Shown here in pieces: positions 10,311 through 22,559 of a stretch of DNA of 64,000 nucleotides. Below the pieces are notes generated by a model. The model searched no databases, was not told the DNA's origin, and saw nothing but the letters and a program-made list of their open reading frames with translations. The translations under genes and the position numbers were made by a program. The stretch is from Ilex aquifolium (lineage: Eukaryota > Streptophyta > Magnoliopsida > Aquifoliales > Aquifoliaceae), in contig OX637405.1 of assembly GCA_951799425.1 (NCBI GenBank), positions 21,115,089 to 21,179,088 on the forward strand, given 5' to 3'. Within the stretch, counting starts at the first letter, position 1, and every line of letters starts with the position of its first letter.

Positions 10311-12907
10311 CTAAGTCTCTGAAGGTGGATCTTGAAGTTCAATAGAGGAAGCCTCAGGTGCAGGAGTAGAGCTCGGAAGATCTGCAAGCAAGGACTCAGG
10401 GGTCAGAAGAGTAGTAGTCTCAGGGATGTTGGCCCCAGGAACCTCCACTCCATCATCTAGCAATTCTTGATTAAGGGCCATGGACACGAGGTCAGCAGAG
10501 AAGGAATTGGTACGTGGAATAGCCTGAGAAGCAGGCACACCCTGGTTCAAGGCTTCAGTTGGAGGAACCGAGGTGTCTTCCTCATTATCAGAGTCAGATT
10601 CTTCCGCTTCTTCCTCGGTAGGGATAGAGAAGTTGAAGTCCAGGTCTGGAAAAGCCTTGATAGCCTTACGCCTAAAGGCAAGCCACCCAGTAGCCCACAA
10701 GGTGGTGGCCTCATCTTTCAGCTCTGCCACCTCGTTATCCCTCTGTCTGACCAGGTCTTTCTGCGCCTCAAGCTCCTCACAGAGCTTGTCGTTTGCCTCG
10801 TTGAGGGTGAGGTAATCCTGTTTTGCCAGGCTGAGCTCTTTCTTGGCGTCAAAGGCCTCTTGACTAGCCTTGGTCCAGGCCTCAGATTTGAGCTTCAAAT
10901 CCTCCTTGGTTATCTGTAGCTCATCCCGAGCTTTCTTTTCCCCTTCCTCAGCTCTGACCTTGACAGTTAGGGTGTGTTTGAGGTCGGAGGCTTGCTTCTC
11001 TGCTTGCTCCTTAAGATCTTGCATCTGGGTCCTGAGGTCCTTGTTCTCAAAAGACAGTTCAGCAACCTTGATCTCATATGCCTTCAGAGCCTTAACAGAG
11101 CGCTCATAAGACCGAACCCGGTGCAATAGACCCTTCACATGGAGGGCCGTCTAAGGACACAAAGGAAGTTCAGCAAGTTACGTAAGACTATGAAATGAGA
11201 ATAAGTAAAGACGAAAAAGTGCTAGCACTTACAGCAGCTGCTCCTTGAAGAGCTAAAGCGATGGATTCCTCAAGGGGCACAGAAGCAGCCTTCAGGACAT
11301 CAGACTTAGAAAAAATAGAAGAAACAGCTCCCGCAGCGAGATCCATGTTATCAAAGAAGGAATCTTCATCTTCCTCTTCAGGTTTTCTCCCTCTCTTAAC
11401 AATCTTCCCGGAAGCACTGTATGTGAAAGTGCCGGGTTGGAGATCGGAGATCAGTCCCAAGGCTCTCTCGACCTCAGAGGAGAAAGGAGAAGCCTGACCT
11501 CCCACTTGAGCTTGTACCAACGCAGGCTGAGCCTCTGGTAGGGAAGAGGGGTTTGCAATTTGAGGAATTTCGGATGAGGAAGGCAGGGCCTTGGTGGAAG
11601 CCTGTTCTTTAGCGGATGAAGAGGGTGAAGACATCTCCAACCTTGGAATTTTAGCCCAGGTAATAGGGCCGCTCCCAGAGCCGACCTGGGCCTTGCGCTT
11701 GCCAGATTTACCGCCCTTCATCAACTCCTCAACCTTAGCCTTGAACTCTTCAGGAGTAGACTTCATGGTGGAGGGTCCTGGAAGGTCTAGGTTGACTCAG
11801 AAAAAAAAAAGGAGGAGAAAGAAAGCGTTAGTGATGTTACCTTCCTCAGCACCTACAACAGATATTGGAATAGCTAAGGTCACCGGGGGAGGGCTCAGAC
11901 CTAACTCCACCAGGTATCGAGGCTCGATGAGATCAGCGTATCTCTTTGGCTTAAGTTTTCCCAGTTTCAATAGCACCCTGTCATCTTCAGGGCTAAGCTC
12001 AGGTCGAGAACCTAAAAAGGAAGAAAAAAAAACATGCAAGTAAGAGCAAAAGTAGAGGCTCATAAATTCCAGATCAAAGCCCAGTCATCTTGAATAAAGA
12101 CTCACCCAAATTTTCTGGTCTAGTCCAAGCCGTAGGGATACCAAGAGTATCTGTTTTATCAGCAGGGTTATACTCCCAGTTGGTACCCCCAACAAAAAAA
12201 AAATGTTTTTTCCACCATTTATGAGAAGTGGGGAGGTCGGTAATAATCTTCCTAGCGGCGTTTCGTTTGGAAATGTACAGAAAGCCCTCAGAAGAGGTCA
12301 GCTTGACATTGAAGAGTTCCATAAGTAGAGAGATGCTAGGGACCCCAAGTTTATGCTTGTTCAAGATGACTAAAAGGCCTACCATAACGCCATAGAAATT
12401 GGGGGAAAGCTGGGAAGGGCAGACATTGAAGTGTTGCAGAACACTCTTGATAAAGGGGTGCAAGGGAAAGCGAAGGCCATTCTCAAAAGTAGCAAGGAAG
12501 AAACAGACCCTCTTACGCACCTGTTCTACGTAATAGATGGACTTGTCCGGGCACCAGGGTTCGACACCAGGAGGAAAACCGTAACGAGCCTTATAAGCTC
12601 TCATCAATGCAGGGGGGGCCTCCTTACTGTAGCCCACGAGCTCGGCATACCTAAAAGCAACCCCCAGGTATGAGGATCTATCAGCAACCCCAACTCCACT
12701 CACATTGCCCTTACCTTTGTCAGACTTAGGGGGCACGGGAGAAGACGTGGAAGGGGGCTCCTCGGTGCTGACCTCGACTTCCACAGTCTCAACACCGGGA
12801 AAATTGTCAATTTCCTCACCTACATCCCCTAAATCGGTGTCCTCCTCGACAGACCTATCGCCTAGGAGGGAAACAGAGGAACGGGTAGCACCAGATGAGG
12901 CAGACAT
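10311..12907 (-). CDS. Antisense unit 1: intact spliced gene for a 791-aa 'putative gypsy type transposon' protein
   Basis: Four minus-strand exons join in phase: 12907-12106, 12011-11841, 11795-11233 and 11150-10311 (2376 bp with stop). Introns have GT...AG ends with donors GTGAGT, GTAACA and GTAAGT; they are 94, 45 and 82 bp, the second unusually short for a plant. ATG 12907 is the first in-frame ATG. The N-terminus is acidic and Ser-rich. Exon 1 then holds a domain with GLRFPLHPFIKSV and HKWWKKHFFFVGG, which I recognise as the Pfam 'putative gypsy type transposon' family (PF04195). Exon 3 is low-complexity; exon 4 is a long coiled coil with an acidic, Pro/Ser-rich tail. The role of this family is unknown. 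It lies antisense between pol and the 3' LTR and has no stop, unlike gag-pol. Confidence 0.78.
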
Positions 12908-13386
12908 GATTGGGCAAGAAAATGGGAGATTAAAAGAACGGTAGAGGGGAGGAATATTCACTAGACACTCCTTAACAACCCTAAAATCGGCACAGTAGCT
13001 TCCAACATCGAGTATGTGTACGATAGAACTCCAATCCACAAAATGGGGGAGAGGAGACAAGCAACAATCACGAGACCAGAAGTAAAAGAACCGAAAAGAC
13101 CAAAAATGCAATAACCACCTTGAATTCGAGGGATCCAGAACGAGGAAAGATGCGAAAAGAGGCAGAAATGGCGTACCTAGTTGGGAGAGAGCAACGAATA
13201 ACAAATCCGGGGCCAAATCAAAAGGGAGAAGCACTGTAAGTCCTCGAATCGAACACAGGAAAATCGATTTTGAGCAAGAATCAAAAAGCTTTAAGACAGA
13301 AAGCCAAGAATTCACAAAGGCAAGAAGTTTGAGGAACAGAGAAGAAGCTGAACAGTGGGAAGAAGCGGTTCAGATAGCTGTTTGGG

Positions 13387-13394
13387 TATTTAAA
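13387..13394 (-). promoter_or_regulatory. Candidate TATA box of antisense unit 1
   Basis: On the minus strand this reads TTTAAATA (in GCTTTAAATACCC). A pyrimidine-rich stretch, as in plant 5' leaders, follows about 30 bp downstream, and the start codon is at 12907. A CACGTG G-box-like palindrome lies upstream at 13473-13478. The placement, about 180 bp inside the 3' LTR, suggests the antisense gene has its own promoter. This is inferred from sequence only. Confidence 0.4.
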
Positions 13395-13551
13395 GCTTGA
13401 GGAACGTGGGCTGAAACGTGCGCGGGGATCGAGGAAAGCCATGATTACTACAAACCGTCAAAGGGCTTCAGTCACGTGCAAGACAGGGTCAGCCACGCGC
13501 AAGTCTAGCTCGGTTTAAAAACAGCTCAGCCCTTGCCCAAGCTCGCTTGAG

Positions 13552-13570
13552 GCAGGGGCTGGGGGGCAAC
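13552..13570 (+). other. Polypurine tract of the Tat-type element
   Basis: The purine-rich stretch GCAGGGGCTGGGGGGCAAC abuts the first base of the 3' LTR (13571), the expected position for priming plus-strand DNA synthesis. It is interrupted by a few pyrimidines. Confidence 0.6.
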
Positions 13571-14302
13571 TGATGATACCTAAAATAAACCCTAAGCACG
13601 AGTTCATAAAATAAGCTCAGTTCATGAGGTCAGGAAAGATAGGCAGAGCTCGTCCAGCCATAGGCAGAGCTCATCCAGCCATAGTCAGAGCTCGTCCAGC
13701 CCTAGCAAGAGCTTCCCCCAAGCGAAACGATGTGGGAAGCGGTGAGAAGACAGCAAGATGATAGCACACACCTCCGAAGTAATAGCCAAGCTAAAGTCAA
13801 GTCATAAAACTCTTAGCCAACCAAGATCATCTCCAAAGGCTAAGGAGGATCCCAAGATAGAAGGCAAAGATCTTGGGGTACAGTCCGTTAGGCCAACCAT
13901 ATAGGAAGCCCCAGGATTGGGGAGAGAAAGGGGGAAAGATCCCTTCATTATAGGAAGTAAAATCGGATTAGAGGTAAGTATGAGGCTATAAAAGCAGGGC
14001 ACGCCTCCATTGAGAGGGGGATAGGCACTAGAGCCAAGAGGAACCCTAATTTCCTCCACATTGTATTGTAACATACTCGACACAATCAATAAAGAAACAG
14101 GAGCAAGAGTCTCCATTGAAGAGTGGATTAGCCGAGCTCCCAGGCCGGTGAACCACTGTAATTTCATTGTCATCACTTCCCCTTCCACAATTTTCCTCAG
14201 CATTTACCAACATTTCTGGCACGAGCCTTGTAGCTCAGACACCACATTTGATTCCATACACATCCACACCCTTTGCTCATCCTTTGTAAATTAACACCAT
14301 CA
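13571..14302 (+). repeat. 3' LTR of the Tat-type element
   Basis: It is the same length as the 5' LTR and differs at about 14 positions, roughly nine transitions and five transversions by eye. It ends CACCATCA followed by ATGAA. TATAAAA (13987-13993) and AATAAA (14088-14093) are conserved. Confidence 0.93.
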
Positions 14303-14419
14303 ATGAACAAGACGTTAAGCTAGCCGTTAGACCTCACCCTATACATACTCCATCTTTACAGATGAAGGCCGATGGATAATAGGGTTCATTCCGCCTACAC
14401 TACATTGAAGACCTAGAAG

Positions 14420-15272
14420 CAATGTTATCAGAACCGGACCGGTCATCGAACCGGTAAATGGACCGAGTCAATGATTCACTGGTTCAACCGTTGGGTCAAC
14501 TGGTCGGACCGGTTATATAATATAAAAATAAAACATATATATAAAACATAATAATTTAATTAAAAAAATATATAAAACATGTCCACAATGTGTACAATTT
14601 ATCATAAAATTAACAGCATAGTGCCATAGACACATAATTCTATGAAAAAAAAAATAACCAACAGCCTACCTTTTTGCCTTCTCAAGGCAGTGGTCTTCTC
14701 GAGGCAATTATAGTATGTGTGCATGTGAAAGAGAGAGAGAGAGAGGGGTAGAGACTGAGTCTGAGACAAAGATTTAGATAGAGGAGAAGAGAGAGAGAAG
14801 AATAAGAAGAGTTACAGTGAAGGACGGAGAGGTAGAGACTGAGACCGGTGAAGACTCAATGTGCATCTGGTGAAGACTCGAAGACTCGAAGTCAAAGAGG
14901 GCTTCTGTGTCTGGAGAATCTCCTCCTTCTGTGTGCGTCTTGTGAAGACTCGAAGTCAAGGAGATCTTCTGCGTTTGGCTGCCTCTCCTTTGCGCATGGA
15001 AAAGGTGAAGAACAACACAAGAAGGTTTGATTGAAGTCGATTTAGGGCAAAATTGCCCTAAAAAATTGATTTTAATTTTTTTTATTCCTTAAAATGCGAA
15101 CCGCCCGATTTGAAGAATTCGTCCGGTTCACGGGTTTAAGGAAAAACCGGCCGGTTTAACGGTAAACAGGCGGTTTAATTGCCTAAGCGGTCCAACTCAA
15201 GGACCGGACCGGTCTAGGTCCCGGTTCAAGGTCCAACCGGTTCGACCGGCCGGTCCGGTTCTGATAACACTG
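14420..15272. mobile_element. hAT-like non-autonomous element rich in ACCGGT, copy 1
   Basis: It is an 853-bp element with inverted termini CARTGTTATCAGAACCGG and target duplications CCTAGAAG (14412-14419) and CCTAGGAG (15273-15280), one mismatch in 8 bp. The ends are packed with CCGG and AACCGG motifs; the middle is AT-rich with a GA microsatellite (about 14732-14750). No transposase is encoded. Duplication size and CA...TG ends fit hAT. Related copies lie at 21421-22213, 22560-23036 and 23235-23332. Confidence 0.7.
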
Positions 15273-15420
15273 CCTAGGAGAGAAAAAGAGGGCAAAAGAC
15301 TATGTTGCCTCTTTACCCACTGAGAAGTTGGCGTTTTCTGAAAGTGCACATCCTTGATCCAAGGTTCTAATTGTAAGTGTGCTCTAATTCCATTCAACAT
15401 GGTGCATGGGAATGTTGTAA

Positions 15421-16157
15421 AGAGGAACTCCAAGGATACTAGTTAAAATAACTAGTCAAAATATAATATTTTTATTACATGATCTATTTTAAAGATCAAC
15501 TCCTACTAATTTACTCCAACAACGCTTTCTATTTTAACTAATTATTTCAACTAACTTTAACTAACTATTAATAATTATAATCTAAAATGTTATGTAGCAT
15601 GTCACATCATCGCTATATTGATGACATCACATGATGACGTGTTACGTCATAATTCACAATCCACAATTCACAAATTCCTTAGAACCACAGTATATATTTC
15701 ACAAATTCCTTAATCAAAATTTTCACAAATTCCTAAATCAAAAATTTTAAATTGCAACCACAATTTACAATTCACAAATTTAACCACAATTCACAAATTT
15801 CTTACAACCATAGTATATATTCAGTAGTTGCATCCACAGTATACAAATTTCACAAATTTAGTGGGAATTCACAATTTCTTCATTGGGAGCCGAGACAGAG
15901 AGAGAGAAGGGTGGGGTTGCATCCACTTCTAATTTCACAAATTTTGTCAATTTTCAGTGGGAGCCGAGAGAGAGAGAGAGATGGGTTTTTGGTGGGGGTT
16001 TCAGTGGGATTTTTGGTGGGTTTTTAGGTGGGATTTTTGGTAGGTTTTTCGGTGGGATTTTTTATGGGTTTTTCAGTGGGAGCCGAGAGAGAGAGAGAGA
16101 GAGGGTTTAAGTAGGATTTTTGTGACCCCATATATACACCCACAGACAGAGAGAGAG

Positions 16158-16197
<40 letters not shown>

Positions 16198-16451
16198 TGA
16201 ACTCCATACCTAGAGTGGATGAAGAAGCCTCTGCTTGGTTAAGGAAGACGACTAAAATTGGGGGTGTTGTGGAGTGAAGAAATTGGCTCAAAAACCACAA
16301 TACTGAGCTTCTTTGGCTCGCCATGAATAGCTAGTCAAATGAAGGTTAGGGAAATAGCTAGTGAGATAACTAGTCTGTTGGAAACAAATTTAGGGAGAGA
16401 CTCTTTAAAATAGCTAAGAAGGGACTTTTATTAAGCCCCTTGGAGTTGCTC
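15421..16451. mobile_element. PIF/Harbinger-like non-autonomous element
   Basis: The left end GAGGAACTCCAAGG and the inverted right end GAGCAACTCCAAGG (13 of 14 identical) are each bordered by TAA (15418-15420 and 16452-16454). This is the 3-bp target preference of Harbinger/Tourist elements, whose ends often read GAGCATCTCCAA. The interior is non-coding. It has short CACAAATTC-type repeats (15650-15860), three copies of a TGGGAGCCGAGAGAGAG block (about 15885-16100) and a GT microsatellite. Confidence 0.5.
16160..16195. repeat. (GT)n microsatellite
   Basis: About 17 uninterrupted GT units follow a short GA run inside the Harbinger-like element. Confidence 0.95.
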
Positions 16452-16454
16452 TAA

Positions 16455-18690
16455 GTCCAAGAGTTGGATTTAATAGTGAAGTGTGGTGATCGAGTTATGG
16501 CCGGTTGTAGGTAAGCCTTGGAAAACGTTGACAAAACGTTAGTTAGGTATCTTGTGAAGGCTTAGTTAGGTAGGCTGGAGGACCATAAAACACCTTCAAA
16601 ACTCCTAGATAATTAAAGTAATTTTTAGATAGGTTGTAGGAGCCTAGGAAAATTTTCATCTTTGTAAGCGCCTTATGAGGACTTGCTTGCGTGGACTAGT
16701 GAATTGGTCCGTTTGTAATCCACATGATTGTTAGGGTTTCTAAGAAATTGCTTCTATTGAAGTGATGATGCCAACCTCGGTGATAGGAGAGTGGATGTAG
16801 GCTAAAGGGTTAGCCAAACCAGTGTATATTGCATGTTGCTTATTTTTCATTATTATATCTTTATATTAAGCATGTTTACTTGAGAATATTGTATGATGTA
16901 TGATGATGTCTCTTTATGGACTTGAAATTTATGTAAAAAACTATTTGAGCTGAATTTGTTAAGTCTTGTTGATTAATTTGATATCATACTTGAATCACAT
17001 ATTGAAACATGTTTAAATGCACATACAAATATTTGTGATACTTAGAAATTGATTGGATAAAAAATAGTGTCTCAGGCCTTGAACCTGATCGACTACAGTA
17101 GAAAGGATTTCTGCCTTAGACTTCGAAGAATAGAATTAAGATTGTGGTAATCCATCCCTCACAATTCATATAAACTCTCCTAGGGAAAAACTACAGGGAA
17201 CCAGTCGGGTTCACCAAAGCCTAATCTACTACGCGTCAAGTCAACATATAAGTACTCGAGTCTTATACCACAACCAATACTCATGGCTAGATGCTCCTTT
17301 CCATGCTATGTCTCTTTGCCAAAACTTCCTCCCCGACGTCTAGTGTAGTTTCACTTGGACCTCCCTGCTGCACCGTTTGTCTATGCATCGAGTGACTATG
17401 GGTATGCCAACAATCTTCAGTATGCACACACTAATAGGTTTATTCACCAACAAGCTCTCCTACTCCATGCTGTGAAAATGAAAAGAATCACTAGTAGTAG
17501 CCTTTGGATTCTTAAGGATCTAGGTTATGGTAGAAGTTCTCAAGATTGAAATATATAGATTTTTTCTTCAAAAATCTCTCTAAAATCTATCTCAATGCTT
17601 GACCAAGCTGTGGGAAAGGTACTCCTTATTTATAGGTTCAGAATAAAGGTAGTCTTAATAAATAAGAAAACTCAGATTCGCAAACAACTGATTGATCGGT
17701 GGGAAGTCGGTCATAAGACGGTTGTTGCTGGAGTGAACTCTGCGTTATAATCCTGACCAAGGCAAACACCGCTCGACCGACCATGAGCACAACTCAAGCA
17801 AACATGGAGAATGCTCGAGTGAGCTCATAGAGCTCGCCCTATGCTGTCTTCCATGATCTTTTCCCCTTTTTTTCTTAATTTGTCAAGAGACCGCTCTAGC
17901 GAAAGCTAGCGAGTATAGGGTGGTCACTATAGATTTTTTAAGCCTAAGATGCAAAAATTTGTCTTTTTGAGCATTAAAGGGTGTTGCTCAAAGAGGGATC
18001 GTGACTCAAACTACGTTTTCAAAGCACAAAATTGGTTTAGAAATTTTCTGTTTTTTTGAAAATCCCTAGGAGTCATAATCAGATCGCTCTAATCATCCTA
18101 TGTTAAAAATAACTAAGGGGTCATCTTAGGTGTCTAGGTCATTACCTTTGTCCGAAGAATGAAGGTACATACAGAGGTTAAATGATGTAACTTTGACGCT
18201 TGATCTCCTCCATTCAATGTAACTTTTGGATCTTGAACTTGATAGCATCATGACCATGGAAGTGGTTGAGATTTTACAGTGGACTTCATGAATTAGCACA
18301 TTACAAAACATGATCTAATATAGTGTTTTCTTTCTGTGGAAAATTAAAGTATGTCGGAATAGATTAAGCAACCTAAGATATTATTTCATCTGACATCAGT
18401 CGTTCTCAGTTTAAATCAGCTTTCAAGAAGGATGAATTGCAATACATCGAAAAAATGACAACTAGGTCACTATGAAGATATTACTTGAAAGTTAACAAAA
18501 AAACTGTCACAAGGGCATATTTAAGAGAAATCCGAACACCTGTACATAAATATGGAACACATAAAGAAAACACTCATCAAAAGGCATGTCAAAGTCTCTG
18601 AGATCCCATATTTCATATTTCATATAAATGATATTAACTTGATAGTATTTTTTTTAAATGATTAAAATGATAAAAGAAACTTTGAATCGT
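16455..18690. other. Non-coding spacer, no gene recognised
   Basis: No splice-consistent exon was found. A block at about 17750-18060 (CTCGAGTGAGCTC, then CTAGCGAAAGCTAGCGAG) shares wording with 45540-45720, so both may belong to one old LTR-type repeat. The 64-codon frame at 17355 has no recognisable features. Confidence 0.4.
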
Positions 18691-18699
18691 TGTTAAAGG

Positions 18700-21420
18700 A
18701 ACAATTGTGTAAGTTTGAGGTATCAGCGTATTGACTTTTGAGTCAAATTTAATATTTGGAGGTGTTTAAGGTTGAAAAGGGTAACTAAGTAAATATATTA
18801 ATTTTTTAGGTCAAAATAATATTACCATTGAATCCGGGAGGTCCAAAAACCTTGGAATAGACATTTAGCTCATATAACGGTTCGGATGGATAAAATGGTA
18901 ACTTTAGTGTTTCGGGTGTAAATTGACTTTGGTTTTGAAATAAATCATAAAACTTAATGTTTTTAGGTTAAAATAACATTAAAAATGAATCCGGAACGTC
19001 AAAAAACCTTAGGGTAGTTATACAGATCAAATTGGAGATGTTTAGTGGCAAAATCGTAATTTTCGGAAAAAAAAATACATTTTTTGTCCAATGAATAGTA
19101 AACTTCGGGATTGCTGGGTTTAAAACCCCAATTTCAGCCCCATTTCTCCCATTATTTCATTCCACTTTCACCCAATACCTCTTCGAACCCCAGAAGAAGA
19201 TAAAGGAAAATAGAAAAGGGAAGAAGAAAGTCTCTAAAACTTGGACTTTTCTTGGAAATCCTAGGAACTTGGCTTGGAATTCTTGATTCTTATGTGGGGT
19301 TTTCCTATCTCTTGCATTTACATTGTGCATCTCATGTATTTTAGTTTAGCTAAAACTTACTATGTGTTTGATGATAAAATACTTGTTATAAACCTTTATT
19401 TAGTGTTGAGTATGCCATGAATTGTGAACCTACATGCATAAAAATGATTTTAGTATTATGGGTTTGAAACCCTAGTTTGATTTTAATGATGGGTATTTGA
19501 TTAAACCTATGATTTGGGGGTTTTGAAGTATGCTATTATCTCCGAGGTCGAACCACAAGGAATTGGAAAAACTTAGAATGCAAGTAAAAATAAAAGAAAA
19601 ATTACTTTGAAAATTATTTAGAGAAATTTGCTTGTTCAAAAGAACAAAAGTTGTTAATTAAAAACAATAATTGAAATACTAAAGCATCGAGAATACCCTT
19701 TCAAATCCACACGACAATTATTAATGATCTAGTTTTCGAACTGAATTAAAAATCAGCTGAAGAGTGATCTCAGTCGGAATATTTAATGGTGATAATGTAA
19801 AAACATCAAAAATTATAATTAATGAATTATCTGAATAAATATAGGAATTTACTTGTACAGTGGAATCTACGATAAATCAAGCTTTCTAACAGGTAAACCC
19901 TAATTTTATTGAAAATAATAAATCAACTATCTTATAAAAAATTCTAATTAATTAATTCAAGTATGCAATAACAAGTTATTTGACTCGCAAGGAATCTCAA
20001 GCATTCGATGTACATGGCACAACGAATAAAAAAATTATACATAGCGAAAACTTTACTAAAATACAAGAATTAAATTAAAAGAATAAATCTTGCATTAAAA
20101 ATAATATTGAATCAATAATAAATATCGTGATCCATTGAAAGTATCTCCCCTAACCTTAGTTGGGCTTTTAGCAAGCCATAGAACTAGAACAAAAACTAGA
20201 AAACAAAAGATAGGAAGAAAATATTCTAGGGACGCGTTTTAGGATTTCTATTCTTGCTTTTCAACCCTAAGGAGCCTTTGAGAGATTTGATGAGAAGAAG
20301 AAGAGTAGATCGAGCTAAATCTTGAGGATATCTATGCATGGGAAACTGCATAAATCACTCTTAGATCAACTTTCGCAAAATCAAGGTAGGGTTTCTTTCT
20401 CTTTCCTATTCATTGAGTCTAGGGCTAATATCTATATACTTTTTGAATTCTACTTCGTATATATAATAGATCTATAACTGTTTTGAATTTCCTTCAACTA
20501 TATGATTCATTTTCTTGAAAAAAAATACCTAATTTACATCTAAATTGTACGTTTTGATTCGTAAACCCTAGATCTTGTATACTATGAAATTGATAATATT
20601 TTCTTTGTGATGTCATGCATGTTTTATTGAATTTTTCCTCTATTTTGAGATTGTGGAATTATGATTTGCGGTACACGTAGATTTTATTGAAAAGTATAAA
20701 TATTATCTCTTATATGGATGGGTGTGATGAACTTGAATGCACTTGAATTTATATCGCAGGGTGTTTAGATGAGTTTCTTACCTTATGGGGTTTAAAAGTT
20801 TCTTATCACTCGCAATGGAGTTGCTTGGTTCCTTGCGAGGTTCCAAGAATCTGCACTATTCGCTTACGAGGATCGAGTATGAGGGTTAGTATACTACTCC
20901 TAAGAAGATTTTCTTAAATAGTGATGTGTTAGTATACACGCTTTCTAAAACGTTGTAGTCTTGTAGGGATTGGTTGAAGGATTTGTGTGCGTGTGTATGA
21001 ACTTGATATATTTGGTGTGTGAATTCTTGTTAATCAATCTGCGTACATGAGATATTCTTATTATGAGCTATTGTTTACTGAATGATTCATTCTATGATGA
21101 ATTTTTCTCACATGTATTAAAAACTTAAGATCGTTACTAAATAACACACGATTTACTTCAAAAGTATATATGTTTATTTTGTAAATATTATACCTACCTA
21201 TTTTTATACAATTTTGTAAACCTTGTTTGGGTTTGGAAAAGTTTCTCTACTGGGCTAGTTTTGCTCACCCCTTCTTTCAACATTTTTCAAATCTTGGTAT
21301 TAAGATGGATAATGAACTAGGTGATAGTGCTGATTGGATTTATCAGACAAATGGAGGTGTCGATTTAGATGTGGAGGCTTGAGGAATTTCTTATTTAGTT
21401 TATCTTGTTCTTTTGAGGAT
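18700..21420 (+). mobile_element. Probable old Ty3/gypsy LTR remnant with insertions
   Basis: The sequence resembles a long plant gypsy LTR. The block CTGGGCTAGTTTTGCTCACC at about 21257 resembles the R/U5 part of Tekay/Del LTRs, and downstream bases read AGGTGATAGTGC. Two diverged direct copies of one segment (18795-18870 and 18955-19030) share TGAATCCGG and GTCNAAAAACCTT. Around 19540-20330 an AT-rich segment (starting CCGAGGTCGAACCACAAGG) looks inserted. The 3' side is cut by the hAT-like element at 21421. No LTR pair or target duplication was found. Confidence 0.3.
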
Positions 21421-22213
21421 AGAATGTCGGTCAGACCGGTTGAATCATGAACCAGGACCTAAAGCGGTCCAATTCTTTAGTTAGACCGCCTAAGGAATCG
21501 AACCGTTGGAGAACCGGAAAATCGGCCAGTTTTGGCCAAAACCGGTGAACCAAAGATTCCTAAAATCGGCAGGTTCAAAGCATAAAACCAGCCAGCAGCC
21601 CTTCATCTTCTCCATCTCCTTCCACTTTGTCTTTCCGCCTCGAATAGCGGCGACTTAGATCTGGAAGACCACAAATCTAGATCTTGAAGACTCGAGCACT
21701 ACAAATCTAGATATCGAAGACTCGAACAGTACAGATATAAATCTCGAAGACTCGAGCACCACAGACACATTAACACACACCACTTCATCTCCTTCCACTT
21801 CATCTTCTTCTCCTCTCTCTCTTTCTCTCCACGCAGACACAGTGACACACCCACGAAAATGAAAGAAAAAAAGGATGGCTTGCTAGGGCTTTCTTTTTCT
21901 CTCCCTCACATGCTGGGTTTGTTTTTTGTCTCTTTCTCCCTCTCTCTACACGTGCACGCACACACGATCAAATAGAAAAATTGAATATAAATTAAATATT
22001 TAATACACACATATTCAATTCAACAGTAAAGAGCACACACAGTACACTATTTGATTTTTATTGTGATTGTAAATTTTTAGTTAAATTTTTAAATTTTTTA
22101 TATTTTTTTTAATTATACGACATATTCGACCGGTTAATCCAATGGTTGAACCAGTGAACCATTGACCCAGTCCCTCTATCGGTTCGACGTCCGATCCGGT
22201 TCCAATAACATTG
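21421..22213. mobile_element. hAT-like CCGG-rich element, copy 2, inverted
   Basis: Its right end reads inward CAATGTTATTGGAACCGG and its subterminal parts match copy 1 (14420-15272) in the opposite orientation: the left side resembles copy 1's right end and vice versa. The left tip (AATGTCGGTCAGACCGG) has lost several bases and no matching target duplication is visible, so this copy is older or damaged. The middle carries CT-rich sequence and no gene. Confidence 0.55.
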
Positions 22214-22559
22214 ATGTAGACCAGTAGGAAATAAATGAATGTAGACCAGATCTGAATGCATACTAGAAAGGAAAAGAAATATTCTACACTACTAATTACG
22301 CCAATTAAATCAAACAAAAATCAAAATATTATCAAACATATATCTAATTGAATGTTCAAGATTCATCAACTACAACAAACATTCATCAACTACACCAAAT
22401 TGAATGTTCAAGATTCATCAACCACACGGTACCAATCATAACAGATTGATAGAAAATAAACTAAAATTTTCCAAATTTTTCACTAAACTAAGTTAATATT
22501 CCTAAAATAATTAACCAAAAAATGGCAAATCGAAGCTACAATTACCAGTTCACCACCAT

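Larger units (their letters stand above)
1912..14302 (+). mobile_element. Complete Ty3/gypsy LTR retrotransposon, Tat-type, 12.4 kb
   Basis: The order is 5' LTR, primer site, gag, protease, reverse transcriptase, RNase H, integrase, hairpin repeats, two antisense units, polypurine tract, 3' LTR. The outer bases are TGATG...CATCA. The five bases outside are AAGAA on the left and ATGAA on the right, an imperfect target duplication. The two 732-bp LTRs differ at about 14 positions by eye count (about 98% identity), which indicates a fairly recent insertion. No chromodomain follows the integrase. Great length, a non-Met primer site and extra reading frames downstream of pol, here antisense, are recorded for the Tat/Retand/Ogre lineage, so I place it there. 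gag-pol contains six in-frame stops, so this copy could move only with help from another. Confidence 0.93.

Noticed and set aside
12908-13315. 136-codon extension upstream of ATG 12907 in the antisense gene frame
   Set aside because: It starts with GTG, is hydrophobic and Phe/Leu-rich like translated pyrimidine-rich leader, and has no ATG. Treated as 5' UTR.
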